Assembly (NCBI RefSeq): GCF_041320705.1
Contig: NZ_JBGGTQ010000005.1
Span: 340,140-404,139 of the forward strand
Length of the DNA: 64,000 nt
Source: Kineococcus mangrovi
GTDB lineage: Bacteria > Actinomycetota > Actinomycetes > Actinomycetales > Kineococcaceae
Direction: 5' to 3'
Shown here: positions 34,905 through 44,033 of the stretch, piece after piece
Numbering within the stretch: the stretch's first letter is position 1
How the letters are laid out: each line of letters starts with the position of its first letter
Notes under the pieces: generated by a model
What the model was told of the DNA's origin: nothing
Databases searched by the model: none
The model's input: the letters and a program-made list of their open reading frames with translations, nothing else
Position numbers and translations under genes: made by a program

Positions 34905-35837
34905 TCAGTCCTGCGGGCGCACGAGGTCGGCGGGCAGCTCGGGGAACCGTTCGCCGACGGGCTGCAGGTTCTGGCGCAGCGTCGGGGCGAACTGCTCGGC
35001 GATGGTCTCGGCGTCCCAGCCGCCCTCGTGGTGGACCGTGACGACGGGTTCGGGGTGGCTCCACACCTGCAGCCGGTCCCCACCGGCGCCCAGGACCTGA
35101 CCGCTGATGCCGGCGGCCTCCTCGGAGGCGAGGAACACGACGAGACCGGCGACGTCCTCGGGGGTGCCGAAACCCAGGTCGTGCCGGTAGAACGAGGGGA
35201 TCGGCTGCCCGGCGTCCATCGCCTCCACGGCGGCGGCGAAGTACGGGACGGTGCGGGTCATCGCGGTGGCGGCGACCGGGACGACCGCGTTGACGGTGAC
35301 CTGCGCCTTCTTCATCTCCAACGCCCAGGTGCGGACCATCCCGACGATCGCGGCCTTGGCGGCGGCGTAGTTCGTCTGGCCGAAGTTCCCGCGCTGCCCG
35401 GTGGGGGAACCGATCGTGACGATGCGCCCGGCCACCCCACGGTCCTTGAACGAGGCGTACGCGGCCCGGACGCAGGCGAACGTGCCGCGCACGTGGACGG
35501 CCAGGACGGCGTCGAAGTCGTCGTCGGTCATCTTCAGCAGCGACCTGTCGCGCAGGATCCCCGCGTTCGTCACGAGGACGTCGAACCCGCCGAACTCGGC
35601 CAGGGCGACCTCGACGAGCTGCTCGGCGGTCTCGGCGGGACCGACCGGTGCGACGACGGCCACGGCACGTCCACCGGCGGCCTCCACGGCCTCGACGGTG
35701 CTGCGCGCCGCGGCGTCCACGGCGTCGTTGACGACGACGGCGGCCCCCGCGCGGGCCAGGGCCAGCGCGTAGGCGGCGCCCAGACCCGCTCCCGCGCCCG
35801 TGACGACGGCGACCTTGCCCTGCAACGTGGTGCTCAT
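34905..35837 (-). CDS. Short-chain dehydrogenase/reductase
   Basis: A 310-residue SDR. The cofactor motif is VTGAGAGLGAAYALALARAG, and the active site is Ser in IVTIGSPTGQRG with Tyr-x3-Lys in TNYAAAKAAI. A C-terminal extension of about 45 residues (PEPVVTVHHEGGWDAETIAEQ) resembles those of the MaoC-associated hydroxyacyl-CoA dehydrogenases. GGAGGAAG lies 8 nt before the ATG. It probably oxidises the alcohol made by the hydratase step. A DUF3237 gene lies 35 nt upstream. Confidence 0.92.
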   Translation of the reverse strand: MSTTLQGKVAVVTGAGAGLGAAYALALARAGAAVVVNDAVDAAARSTVEAVEAAGGRAVAVVAPVGPAETAEQLVEVALAEFGGFDVLVTNAGILRDRSLLKMTDDDFDAVLAVHVRGTFACVRAAYASFKDRGVAGRIVTIGSPTGQRGNFGQTNYAAAKAAIVGMVRTWALEMKKAQVTVNAVVPVAATAMTRTVPYFAAAVEAMDAGQPIPSFYRHDLGFGTPEDVAGLVVFLASEEAAGISGQVLGAGGDRLQVWSHPEPVVTVHHEGGWDAETIAEQFAPTLRQNLQPVGERFPELPADLVRPQD

Positions 35838-35872
35838 GTGCTGCTTCCTCCTGTGGGGAACCGATCGGGTGG

Positions 35873-36331
35873 TCAGAGGACCGTGAAGACCTGGACGTCG
35901 ACGCGGTGCGGGTGGCGGTGGGCGGTGGCGACGAAGACGCGGCCGCAGACCCACGCCCAGCCGGGGGCGGCGCTGGACAGCCGCGGGGTGCAGCGGAAGT
36001 AGACCCGTTCGGGGTCGACCACCTCACCGCGGGCCAGGGCCGCCACGTCCTGCCGGGACCCGCTGCGCACGCCCCGGTTGTGGACCGAGAGACGTTCCCC
36101 CGCAGCGGTCTCGACGACGTACTGGGCATCGAGCAGCGCGAACCCGGGGGTGAGGACCTGGTGGTCGGCGCCGCCGGGCAGCACCTGCCCGGCGAGTCCC
36201 CCGGGGCCCTCGAGGGTGCCGCCGAGGATCGGCACCATGCGGCGGTGCCCGTCGGGGGCCGGTCCGAGGTCGACGGGGTCGCCGACCTCGACGCGTAGGG
36301 TGAACAGCTCCTCCAGGGCCGGGGCGGTCAC
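35873..36331 (-). CDS. DUF3237 family protein
   Basis: A 152-residue beta-rich protein with the family pattern LFTLRVEVGDPVDLGPAPDG, IVP-like MVPILGGTLEGPGG, LPGGADHQV, VHNRGVR and the final VYFRCTPRLSSAAPGWAWV. The function is unknown; members occur in aromatic and steroid catabolic loci. The GTG start overlaps the ligase stop (GTGA), so the two are coupled. It likely acts on an intermediate of this cluster, but no catalytic residue can be named. Confidence 0.85.
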   Translation of the reverse strand: MTAPALEELFTLRVEVGDPVDLGPAPDGHRRMVPILGGTLEGPGGLAGQVLPGGADHQVLTPGFALLDAQYVVETAAGERLSVHNRGVRSGSRQDVAALARGEVVDPERVYFRCTPRLSSAAPGWAWVCGRVFVATAHRHPHRVDVQVFTVL

Positions 36332-37938
36332 GGCGCGACCCCCTGGCGGGCGGCGAGGAGGGCCGCGACGTCGGCGGCGGCGCGCTGGCGCAGGTCGACG
36401 CGACGGACCTTGCCGGTGCCCCCCATGGGCAGTTCGTCGACGCAGAACACCCACCGGGGCACCTTGTAGGCCGCGATGCGGGTGCGCAGCTGCTCGCGCA
36501 GGTCGTCCGGGTCGAGCGTGGCCCCCTCCAGGGCCGTCACGTACGCGGCACCGACCTCCCCCCAGCGCTCGTCGGCGACGGCGACGAGGGCCGTGGTGGC
36601 GACCCCCGGCAGGCTGGCGATGACGGCCTCCACCTCGGCGGGGTAGACGTTCTCCCCGCCGGAGATGAACAGGTCCTTGAGCCGGTCCACCACCCGGACG
36701 CGCCCCTGCTCGTCGACGTCGACGACGTCACCGGTGCGGTACCAGTCCCCCGCCTCGCCCGTGAAGGCGTCGGCGGTCTCGGCCGGTCGGTCCCAGTACC
36801 CGGCGAAGACGTTCGGACCGCGCACGAGCAGTTCCGAGGGGGTCGTGGTGGGGTCCAGCGGGACGGGCCGGCCGTCGGCGCCGACGGCCGCGACGTCGAC
36901 GAAGAAGTGCGGGGCGCCCACCGAGGTGGGCCGGCCGCGCCCGTCGGCGGGGGTCTCCATGAACACCCCGGGAGCGGCCTCGGTCATCCCGTAACCCTGC
37001 ACGACCTCGACCCCGCGCTCGCGCCAGGCGCGGGCGACGCGTTCCACGACGGCCGAACCGCCGTAGACGACGGTGCGCAGGGAGGACAGGTCGGCAGCCG
37101 ACCAGGCCGGGTGGTCGACCATCATCTGCAGCATCGTGGGGACGACCGCGAAGCTCGTGGCCCGGAACTCCTCGACCGTGCGCAACAGGCCGGCGGCGTC
37201 GAACCGCGGGAGCACCTCGACCCGGCCCCCCTTGAGCAGCGTCGGCAGGGTGATCTGGCCGAGCCCCACGGCGTGGAAGAGCGGTGCGGTGCACAGCGCG
37301 CGTTCCCGCCGCGACACGTCGAGGTGGGTGAGCTGGTTCAGGGTGTTCCAGGTGAGGTTCCCGTGGGTCAGGACGGCGCCCTTGGGGCGGCCGGTCGTGC
37401 CCGAGGTGTAGAGGAGGACGGCGGGGTCCTCACCGCAGGCGCCCCGCGCGGTCGGGTGCTGCCCGCCACCGGCGCCGTCGGTGAGTAGGTCCTCCAGCAG
37501 ACGGCCCTCGACGCCGGTGACCGGCCCGAGGGTCAGCACGGTGCGCAGCGGCACGTCCTCGGCCAGGACCGCGGCGGCGACCGCGTCCACGCCGGGCCCC
37601 ACGACGAGGACCTCGGTGCCGGAGTCGCTCAGCGCGAACGCGAGCTCGCGGGCGACGAGCCGGACGTTGAGGGGGACGAACACCGCCCCGGCCCGGCCGC
37701 AGGCGAAGAGGAGTTCGAGGGCGGCCAGGTCGTTCAGGCCCAGGTAGGCCACCCGGTCCCCCCGGGCGACGCCGAGACCGGCCAGACCGGCCGCCAGCTG
37801 CTCCGTGCGCACGGCCAGTTCGCGGTAGGTCCGCTCCCGGCCACCCTGGCTCAGGGCGGTCGCGTCCGGGTCGATGCGGGCGCGACGCGCGGGCCACGAC
37901 CCCAGTCCGCTGTCCAGGAGGGTGTCGAAGCCGTCCAC
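36328..37938 (-). CDS. AMP-dependent acyl-CoA/aryl-CoA ligase
   Basis: A 536-residue ANL superfamily enzyme that activates a carboxylic acid to its CoA thioester. Motifs: LLYTSGTTGRPKGAVLTH, YGMTEAAPGVF, YRTGDVVDVDEQGR, FISGGENVYPAEVE and the catalytic Lys in GGTGKVRRVDL. Substrate choice (fatty or aromatic acid) cannot be read with certainty. I chose the GTG at 37938 because GAAGGAG lies 8 nt upstream. The promoter with TTGACA at 38039-38034 lies about 100 nt upstream. It is the first gene of the minus-strand operon. Confidence 0.92.
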   Translation of the reverse strand: MDGFDTLLDSGLGSWPARRARIDPDATALSQGGRERTYRELAVRTEQLAAGLAGLGVARGDRVAYLGLNDLAALELLFACGRAGAVFVPLNVRLVARELAFALSDSGTEVLVVGPGVDAVAAAVLAEDVPLRTVLTLGPVTGVEGRLLEDLLTDGAGGGQHPTARGACGEDPAVLLYTSGTTGRPKGAVLTHGNLTWNTLNQLTHLDVSRRERALCTAPLFHAVGLGQITLPTLLKGGRVEVLPRFDAAGLLRTVEEFRATSFAVVPTMLQMMVDHPAWSAADLSSLRTVVYGGSAVVERVARAWRERGVEVVQGYGMTEAAPGVFMETPADGRGRPTSVGAPHFFVDVAAVGADGRPVPLDPTTTPSELLVRGPNVFAGYWDRPAETADAFTGEAGDWYRTGDVVDVDEQGRVRVVDRLKDLFISGGENVYPAEVEAVIASLPGVATTALVAVADERWGEVGAAYVTALEGATLDPDDLREQLRTRIAAYKVPRWVFCVDELPMGGTGKVRRVDLRQRAAADVAALLAARQGVAP

Positions 37939-38010
37939 GGGCGCTGCTCCTTCGTCCACGTCATCGGGGTCCCGGCGGTTCGTGCGCAGGCCCGCGAGGG
38001 CCACGGCACG

Positions 38011-38039
38011 AGTGTGCCGATCGACAGTAATCCTGTCAA
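38011..38039 (-). promoter_or_regulatory. Ligase promoter overlapped by a probable IclR operator
   Basis: On the minus strand TTGACA (38039-38034), 17 nt and CACACT (38016-38011) form a sigma-70-type promoter. The inverted repeat TCGACAG-N5-CTGTCAA (38021-38039, one mismatch) covers the -35, and it lies between the ligase and the divergent IclR gene. Confidence 0.55.
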
Positions 38040-38067
38040 TCACCCCGGGAGGGGGCATGCTGTCGAC

Positions 38068-38892
38068 GTGACCCTCACGTCGCGCACCTTCGAGGTGCTC
38101 GCCGCCTTCACGCCCGCGCGCCGCTTCCAGCGCCTGGCCGACCTCGCAGCCGCCACCGGCCTGCCCCTGACGACCACCCACCGCATCGTCGGTGACCTCC
38201 TGCGCTGCGGCGCCCTCGAACGCGACCCCGACGGGGTGCTGCACGTCGGCCTGCGCCTGTGGGAGATCGGCTCCCTCGCCCCCCGCGGCAACGCCCTGCG
38301 CGAGGCCGCGCTGCCGTTCCTCGAAGACCTCTACGTCGCCACCCGCGAGAACGTCCAGCTCGCCGTCCGCGAAGGCCTCGAGAGCGTCTTCGTCGAACGC
38401 CTCACCGGCCGCGACGCCGTCACCGTCATGACCCGCGTCGGCACCCGCTTCCCCCTGGCCTCCACCGGCGTCGGGCGCGCCCTGCTCGCCCACTCCCCCG
38501 CCGACGTCCAGGAGGCCGCCCTCGCCCTGCCCGTGCGGCGCTGGACGGCGCACACCGAGACCGACCCGACCCGCCTGCGCGCCACCCTCGCCGAGGTCCG
38601 ACGCACCGGCGTGGCCGTCAGCGACCGCGAGGTCACCCGCGACGCCGTCTCCGTCGCCGCCCCCGTCCGCGGCCCCGGCGGGGACGTCGTGGCCGCCGTC
38701 TCGCTCGTCGTGCACGCCGGCACCGCCTCCCCCCTCACCCTCGGCCCCGCCGTGCGCGCCGCCGCGCTCGGCATCTCCCGCGCCCTGGGCGCGCCACCTT
38801 CCGCTGCGCGGAAGTCCCTCTGGCGCGAGGGCACCCCCGCAGCCGAGGGTGCCGACCACGAGCCACCGGCTCCCACCGCACCGCCGCGATGA
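38068..38892 (+). CDS. IclR family transcriptional regulator
   Basis: A 274-residue regulator. The winged helix is near residues 15-45 (LADLAAATGLPLTTTHRIVG), followed by the GAF-like ligand domain (TLEVRRTGVAVSDREVTRDA and GVGRALLAHSPADVQ). IclR proteins sense catabolic intermediates and control adjacent operons; divergence from the ligase operon, with a palindrome between, fits that. The GTG at 38068 follows CATGCT by 6 nt. The downstream oxygenase starts 15 nt after its stop. Confidence 0.9.
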   Translation: MTLTSRTFEVLAAFTPARRFQRLADLAAATGLPLTTTHRIVGDLLRCGALERDPDGVLHVGLRLWEIGSLAPRGNALREAALPFLEDLYVATRENVQLAVREGLESVFVERLTGRDAVTVMTRVGTRFPLASTGVGRALLAHSPADVQEAALALPVRRWTAHTETDPTRLRATLAEVRRTGVAVSDREVTRDAVSVAAPVRGPGGDVVAAVSLVVHAGTASPLTLGPAVRAAALGISRALGAPPSAARKSLWREGTPAAEGADHEPPAPTAPPR

Positions 38893-38906
38893 CCAGGAGG
38901 ACCACC

Positions 38907-40052
38907 GTGACCGAGCTCGACGTCCCCGGGCGGGTGACCGCCAAGATCTTCCCCCACCCCCTCAACGCCTGGTACGCGGTGGCCTGGGACCACGAGGTCA
39001 CGGCCAAGGCCCCCACGGCCCGCACCGTCGCCGGCCGCCCCCTGGCCCTCTACCGCACCCAGGACGGGCGCCCCGTCGCCCTCGACGACGCCTGCTGGCA
39101 CCGCCTCGCCCCGCTGTCCCTCGGCAAGCTCGTCGGCCGCGACGGCATCCAGTGCCCCTACCACGGCCTGCAGTACAACGCCGCCGGCCGCTGCACCGCG
39201 ATGCCCGCCCAACCCACCGTCAACCCCAGCGCCCTCGTCACGTCCCACCCCGTCGTCGAACGCCACCGCTACGTCTGGGTCTGGCCCGGCGACCCCCTGC
39301 TCGCCGACGCCGCCACCATCCCCGACATGCACCAGATGGACTCCCCCGAGTGGGCCGGCGACGGCCTCACCATCGAGGCCCCCTGCAACTACCAGCTCAT
39401 CCTCGACAACCTCATGGACCTCACGCACGAGGAGTTCGTCCACGGCTCCAGCATCGGCCAGGCCGAACTCAGCGAGAGCGAGTTCACCACCCGCCACGAG
39501 GACGACGGCAGCGTCACCGTCACCCGCTGGATGCGCGACGTCGAACCCCCGCCGTTCTGGCGCAAGAACATGCGCGACAAGTTCCCCGGGTTCGAAGGCC
39601 GCGTCGACCGCTGGCAGATCATCCACTACTACGCGCCCTCGACCATCTGCATCGACGTCGGCGTCGCCGAAGCCGGCACCGGCGCCCCCGAGGGCGACCG
39701 CTCCCGCGGCGTCAACGGCTACGTCATGAACACCATCACCCCCGAGACCGACACCACCTCGCACTACTTCTGGGCGTTCATGCGCAACTACCGCCTCGAC
39801 AGCCAGCTCATCACCACCCAGCTGCGCGAAGGCGTCCGCGGCGTCTTCGCCGAGGACGAGGCCATGCTCGTCGCCCAGCAGCGCGCCATCGACGCCAACC
39901 CCGACAAGGTCTTCTACAGCCTCACCGTCGACGCCGGCGGCATGTGGGTCCGCCGCACCCTCGACCGCATGCTCGCCGCCGAGGGCCGCGCCCTGACCAT
40001 CCCCGCCAGCCCCGCCAGCCCCGCCACCGCACCGGCCCGGGCCACCTCGTGA
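38907..40052 (+). CDS. VanA-like Rieske oxygenase, oxygenase component
   Basis: A 381-residue Rieske mononuclear iron oxygenase. The 2Fe-2S ligands are CWH near residue 57 and CPYH near 76, with the APLSLGKLVG loop of vanillate O-demethylase between. The mononuclear iron site is NLMDLTHEEFVHGSSIG near residues 170-186. It takes electrons from the reductase encoded next and hydroxylates or O-demethylates an aromatic substrate. I chose the GTG at 38907 because AGGAGG lies 6 nt upstream; the ATG at 38889 is the alternative. Overall similarity is to VanA; the substrate is unproven. Confidence 0.9.
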   Translation: MTELDVPGRVTAKIFPHPLNAWYAVAWDHEVTAKAPTARTVAGRPLALYRTQDGRPVALDDACWHRLAPLSLGKLVGRDGIQCPYHGLQYNAAGRCTAMPAQPTVNPSALVTSHPVVERHRYVWVWPGDPLLADAATIPDMHQMDSPEWAGDGLTIEAPCNYQLILDNLMDLTHEEFVHGSSIGQAELSESEFTTRHEDDGSVTVTRWMRDVEPPPFWRKNMRDKFPGFEGRVDRWQIIHYYAPSTICIDVGVAEAGTGAPEGDRSRGVNGYVMNTITPETDTTSHYFWAFMRNYRLDSQLITTQLREGVRGVFAEDEAMLVAQQRAIDANPDKVFYSLTVDAGGMWVRRTLDRMLAAEGRALTIPASPASPATAPARATS

Positions 40053-41044
40053 CCAGCCGCACCCTCCACGACGCCCGCGTCGTCGAGACCACCGACGTCG
40101 CCGTCGGCGCCCGCCGCGTCGTCCTCGAACCCCCCACCGGCGCTCGCCGGCGCGCCGACCCCGGAACCCACCTCGACGTCCGCGTCGAGGTCCCCGGCGG
40201 CCGCCCCGAGATCCGCTCCTACTCCGTCGTCGACTCCACCCCCGACGGCTCCCGGCTCGCGATCACCGTCCTGCGCTCACCCACCAGCCGCGGCGGCTCC
40301 GCCCACGTCCACCGCCTGCGCCCCGGCGACGTCCTGCGCTGCACCGCCCCCCTGCAGAACTTCCCCGTCCGCATCGGCGCGCAGCGCTACCTGCTCCTCG
40401 CCGGCGGGGTCGGCATCACGGCGCTCGCGGCCACCGCCCGCACCCTGACCCGCCTCGGCGCCGACGTCGACCTCGTCTACGCCGGCCGCTCGCGCGACCG
40501 GATGCCCTACCTGCAGGACCTGCAGGCCGAGCTCGGGGACCGGGTCCACCCCGCCGTCTCCGAGGAGGGCGACCGCCTCGACGTCGACGCCCTCATCGCC
40601 CGCACGGCCCGCGAGGCCCCCGGGACCGAGGCGTACGTGTGCGGCCCCCTCGGCCTCCTCGACGCCGTCACCCGCGCCTGGCGCCGGCACGGGCTGCCCC
40701 CCACCGCCCTGCGCTACGAGACGTTCGGCAGCTCCGGGCGGCACAGCGCCCAGGCGTTCCGCGTCCAGCTCCCCGCCCTGGGGATCGAGACCGTCGTCGA
40801 GCCCGGCAGCACCGTGCTGGAGTCGTTGCAGCGCAGCGGCGCCGACCTCATGTACGACTGCCTCAAGGGTGAGTGCGGCCTGTGCGTCCTGCCCGTCCGC
40901 CACGTCGACGGCCTCGTCGACCACCGCGACGTCTACCTGTCCGAGCAGCAACGGGAAGCCGCGGACTCCCTGTGCGTCTGCGTGTCCCGGGTGGCCGCCG
41001 GGCCGCAGGGGCGCGAACCCCTCCTCGTCCTCGACCTGCCCTGA
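40049..41044 (+). CDS. VanB-like oxygenase reductase (flavin and 2Fe-2S)
   Basis: A 331-residue reductase. The FMN/FAD-binding part has EIRSYSVVDSTPDG near residues 50-63 and the NAD site LLLAGGVGITALAATARTL near 112-130. The C-terminal plant-type ferredoxin domain holds the cluster Cys residues in YDCLKGECGLCVLP and SLCVCVSRV. It passes electrons from NAD(P)H to the Rieske oxygenase. The GTG overlaps the oxygenase stop (GTGA), so the two are coupled. It ends 1 nt before the convergent chemoreceptor gene. Confidence 0.92.
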   Translation: MTSRTLHDARVVETTDVAVGARRVVLEPPTGARRRADPGTHLDVRVEVPGGRPEIRSYSVVDSTPDGSRLAITVLRSPTSRGGSAHVHRLRPGDVLRCTAPLQNFPVRIGAQRYLLLAGGVGITALAATARTLTRLGADVDLVYAGRSRDRMPYLQDLQAELGDRVHPAVSEEGDRLDVDALIARTAREAPGTEAYVCGPLGLLDAVTRAWRRHGLPPTALRYETFGSSGRHSAQAFRVQLPALGIETVVEPGSTVLESLQRSGADLMYDCLKGECGLCVLPVRHVDGLVDHRDVYLSEQQREAADSLCVCVSRVAAGPQGREPLLVLDLP

Positions 41045-41045
41045 C

Positions 41046-42593
41046 TCAGAACCGGAAGCGAGCGACCAGCGTCTGCAGCTGCGAGGAGATCCCCGCCACC
41101 TCCTGCGCCGCCTCCTGGGCGTACTCCACCGTCCGGACCGTCGTGCGCGTCGCCTCCGACACGTCCCGCACCCCGCCGTCCACGCGGTCCGCACCGGCCG
41201 CCGCCTCCGCGATCGACCGCGCGATCTCCGACGTCGTCGCCGTCTGCTCCTCCACGGCCGAGGCGATCGTCGTCTGCAGGTCGTTGATGCGGGCGATGAC
41301 CTCCGCGATCGAGCCGATCGCCGACACCGCACCCGTCGTGTCGTCCTGGATGGCCTGCACCTGCCGGGAGATGTCCTCGGTGGCGCGCGCGGTCTGCTGG
41401 GCCAGCTCCTTGACCTCCCCGGCCACGACGGCGAACCCCTTGCCCATCTCCCCGGCCCGGGCGGCCTCGATGGTGGCGTTCAGGGCCAGCAGGTTCGTCT
41501 GCTCGGCGATGGCGGTGATGACCTTGACGACCGAGCCGATCTGAGCGGAGGACTCCCCCAGCCGCGAGACCGTCGCGGTCGTGTCGTCGGCGACCTGCAC
41601 GGCCTGGGCCGCGACACCCGTGGCGTCGGCGGCGGAGGTCGAGATCTCCCGGATCGCGCTGCCCATCTCGTCGGCGCCGGCCCCGATCGCCTGCAGGTTG
41701 GTCGCCACCGCGGCCACGTCCCCGGCCACGCGCTCGACGCCGCGACCCGTCCGCTGCGAGGCGCTGCCGGCCTCCTGGCTCCGCTCGGCCAGCGCGCTCG
41801 ACGTGCGACCGAGCGTGTGCGCCCCGGCGGCCACCGAGGCCACGTCCGTCCGCAGCTGCGCGAGCGCGCGGTCCAGCGCCGAGGCCGCCCGACCCAGCTC
41901 GTCGTCCACGTCGATGCCGCTGCTGGCCGTCAGGTCACCGCGTTCCAGCGCCTGGGCGACGTCGACGATCGCCCGGGCGTCGGCCCGGATGCGGCGGACG
42001 GCCAGGGTGACGATCCCGGCGGACACCCCCAGACCGACCGTCAGCAGACCGAGGGTCAGCAGCAGCGCCCGGCGCGCCTGCCCCCGCCCGTCCGCCACGG
42101 CCTGCGCCACGGCGGCGGCCGCGCTGTCGTTGAGCGCCTGGACGTCCTTCGCGAACGCCTCGCTCGCGGCGTCGTACTCCTGCCCGGCCGCCGTGGCCGA
42201 GGCGGTGTCGGTGGCCGAGAGGATCTTCTGACCCGCTGCCGCGCCCGCCTCGTACTGCGCGCGCAGGTCGGCGACGAGGGCCCGCTCGGAGGCCGGGACG
42301 AGCGTGGCGAGCCGGTCGAGGCTGGACGTGAGGGACTGCTGCCGCTCGGTGAGCTGGGGGGCGACCGCCTCGGCCTGCCCCGGGACGAACCGGCCGTTGA
42401 GGGCCAGCGTGGCGATCTGGCTGCTGGCGAGCTCGATCGCCCGCACGGTGCTCTGCCGCTGCAGGGGGCCGCGGGACAGGTCCTCGACGTCCTGGGACAC
42501 CGACCGGGTCGCCAGCACGCCGCACGTGCCCGTGGCGACGGCCACGACCGCCAGCGACGCGGCGGCCCCCACGATGCGAGTGGTCAACGACAC
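41046..42593 (-). CDS. Methyl-accepting chemotaxis protein
   Basis: A 515-residue receptor. The N-terminal membrane helix, a periplasmic four-helix sensor of about 140 residues and a second membrane helix ([20 protein letters not shown]) are followed by HAMP and the cytoplasmic signalling coiled coil with the conserved hairpin tip [20 protein letters not shown] chose the GTG at 42593 because GGGGAG lies 9 nt upstream; a longer open frame to 42638 lacks a ribosome site. It ends tail to tail with the oxygenase reductase gene. Chemotaxis toward the aromatic substrate is a speculation. Confidence 0.92.
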   Translation of the reverse strand: MSLTTRIVGAAASLAVVAVATGTCGVLATRSVSQDVEDLSRGPLQRQSTVRAIELASSQIATLALNGRFVPGQAEAVAPQLTERQQSLTSSLDRLATLVPASERALVADLRAQYEAGAAAGQKILSATDTASATAAGQEYDAASEAFAKDVQALNDSAAAAVAQAVADGRGQARRALLLTLGLLTVGLGVSAGIVTLAVRRIRADARAIVDVAQALERGDLTASSGIDVDDELGRAASALDRALAQLRTDVASVAAGAHTLGRTSSALAERSQEAGSASQRTGRGVERVAGDVAAVATNLQAIGAGADEMGSAIREISTSAADATGVAAQAVQVADDTTATVSRLGESSAQIGSVVKVITAIAEQTNLLALNATIEAARAGEMGKGFAVVAGEVKELAQQTARATEDISRQVQAIQDDTTGAVSAIGSIAEVIARINDLQTTIASAVEEQTATTSEIARSIAEAAAGADRVDGGVRDVSEATRTTVRTVEYAQEAAQEVAGISSQLQTLVARFRF

Positions 42594-42662
42594 GGTGCAC
42601 AGCTCCCCTCGAGACGTCCGACGGGTGGGCATCGGCACCCGGGGGATCCCGCTTGAGCCGTC

Positions 42663-44000
42663 TCAGCAGGTCGCGACGAAACGACGCAGCACGCGGACGC
42701 CGAACCCGAGGGCGTCGACGGGGACCCGCTCGTCGACGCCGTGGAACATGCCCGCGAAGTCCATCCCCGCCGGCAGCCGCAGGGGCGCGAACCCGTAGCC
42801 GCGGACCCCCAGGTGGGAGAAGGACTTGTTGTCGGTCCCCCCCGCCAGGCAGTACGGCAGGACGTTCGCACCCGGGTCCTCGGCCTCCAGGGCCGAGCGC
42901 ATCCGGTCCACCAGCGGCGCCGCGAACCCCGTCTCCAGGGCGACGGACTCGTTGACGACCTCGACGTCGACGCGGTCCCCGGCCAGTTCCCGGATCGTGG
43001 CCATGAGCTCGGCCTGCCGGCCGGGCAGGAAGCGGGTGTCGATCAGCGCGGTCGCCGTCCCCGGGATGACGTTGTGCTTGTACCCGGCCTCGAGCACCGT
43101 GGGGTTCGCGGTGTTCTGCAGCGTCGCCCCGACCCAGCGCGCCGTCGTGCCCAGGGTGGCGAGCAGGGCCGAGGGGTCGTCCTCGTCGAAGGCGACACCG
43201 GTGATCTCCGAGACGCCCTGCAGGAACTGCCGCACCGTGGCGGTGTACTCCAGCGGCCACGTGTGGTCCCCGATGCGGGTCACCGCCGCGCACAACCGCG
43301 TCACGGCGTTGTCGGTGCCCACCTGCGACCCGTGCCCGGCCCGACCGTGTGCGACCAGGCGCAACCAGGCCAGGCCCTTCTCCGCCGTCTGCAGCAGGTA
43401 CGTGCGGCGGCCGTCGAGGTCGACGGAGAAACCCCCGACCTCGCTGACGGCCTCGGTGACGCCCTCGAACAGGTCGGCCCGGTTCTGCACCAGCCACTGC
43501 GCACCCTGCGTCCCGGCGGCCTCCTCGTCGGCGAGGAACGCGAACACGAGGTCGCGCGGCGGGCGCGTCCCGGTGCGCGTCATCTCCCGCAGGACCGCGA
43601 GCAGCATCGCGTCCATGTCCTTCATGTCGACGGCGCCGCGGCCCCACAGGCAGTCGTCGGCGACCTCGCCGGCGAACGGGTCGACCGTCCAGTCCGCGGC
43701 CCGGGCCGGGACGACGTCGAGGTGCCCGTGCAGGAGCAGGGCACCGCGTTCGGCGGTGCCGCGCTCGTCACCGGGGACCCGCACCACGACGTTGCCGCGT
43801 CCCGGGAACGCCTCGACGTACTCCGGCTCCAGGCCGACCTCGTGCAGGAGCCCGGCGACGTGCTCGGCGGCGGCGCGTTCACCGGGGCCGGAACCGTCGC
43901 CGTGGTTGGAGGTGTCGATCCGGATCAGGTCCCGGCAGAGGTCCAGGACCTCGTCCTCGGCGGAGGGGGTGGCCTGCGCGGTGCTGGTGTCGGCGCTCAC
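42663..44000 (-). CDS. M20 family metallopeptidase
   Basis: A 445-residue zinc peptidase of the M20/ArgE/DapE type. The metal motifs are LLLHGHLDVVPA near residue 95, the bridging WGRGAVDMKDMDAM near 125 and FAFLADEEAAGTQGAQW near 155, and the dimerisation domain follows. Many actinobacterial paralogues are dipeptidases or acylases. The GTG at 44000 follows TACGGT by 7 nt on the minus strand, so it is probably leaderless. It diverges from the GntR gene. Confidence 0.9.
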   Translation of the reverse strand: MSADTSTAQATPSAEDEVLDLCRDLIRIDTSNHGDGSGPGERAAAEHVAGLLHEVGLEPEYVEAFPGRGNVVVRVPGDERGTAERGALLLHGHLDVVPARAADWTVDPFAGEVADDCLWGRGAVDMKDMDAMLLAVLREMTRTGTRPPRDLVFAFLADEEAAGTQGAQWLVQNRADLFEGVTEAVSEVGGFSVDLDGRRTYLLQTAEKGLAWLRLVAHGRAGHGSQVGTDNAVTRLCAAVTRIGDHTWPLEYTATVRQFLQGVSEITGVAFDEDDPSALLATLGTTARWVGATLQNTANPTVLEAGYKHNVIPGTATALIDTRFLPGRQAELMATIRELAGDRVDVEVVNESVALETGFAAPLVDRMRSALEAEDPGANVLPYCLAGGTDNKSFSHLGVRGYGFAPLRLPAGMDFAGMFHGVDERVPVDALGFGVRVLRRFVATC

Positions 44001-44033
44001 CCCCGCCACCGTAGCCGGTAGCGTCCCGGTCCC

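Noticed and set aside
44019..44024. Leaderless -10 (TAGCGT) for the GntR gene at 44034
   Set aside because: The gap to the ATG is 9 nt, outside the 6-7 nt seen in the other genes, so it was not counted.
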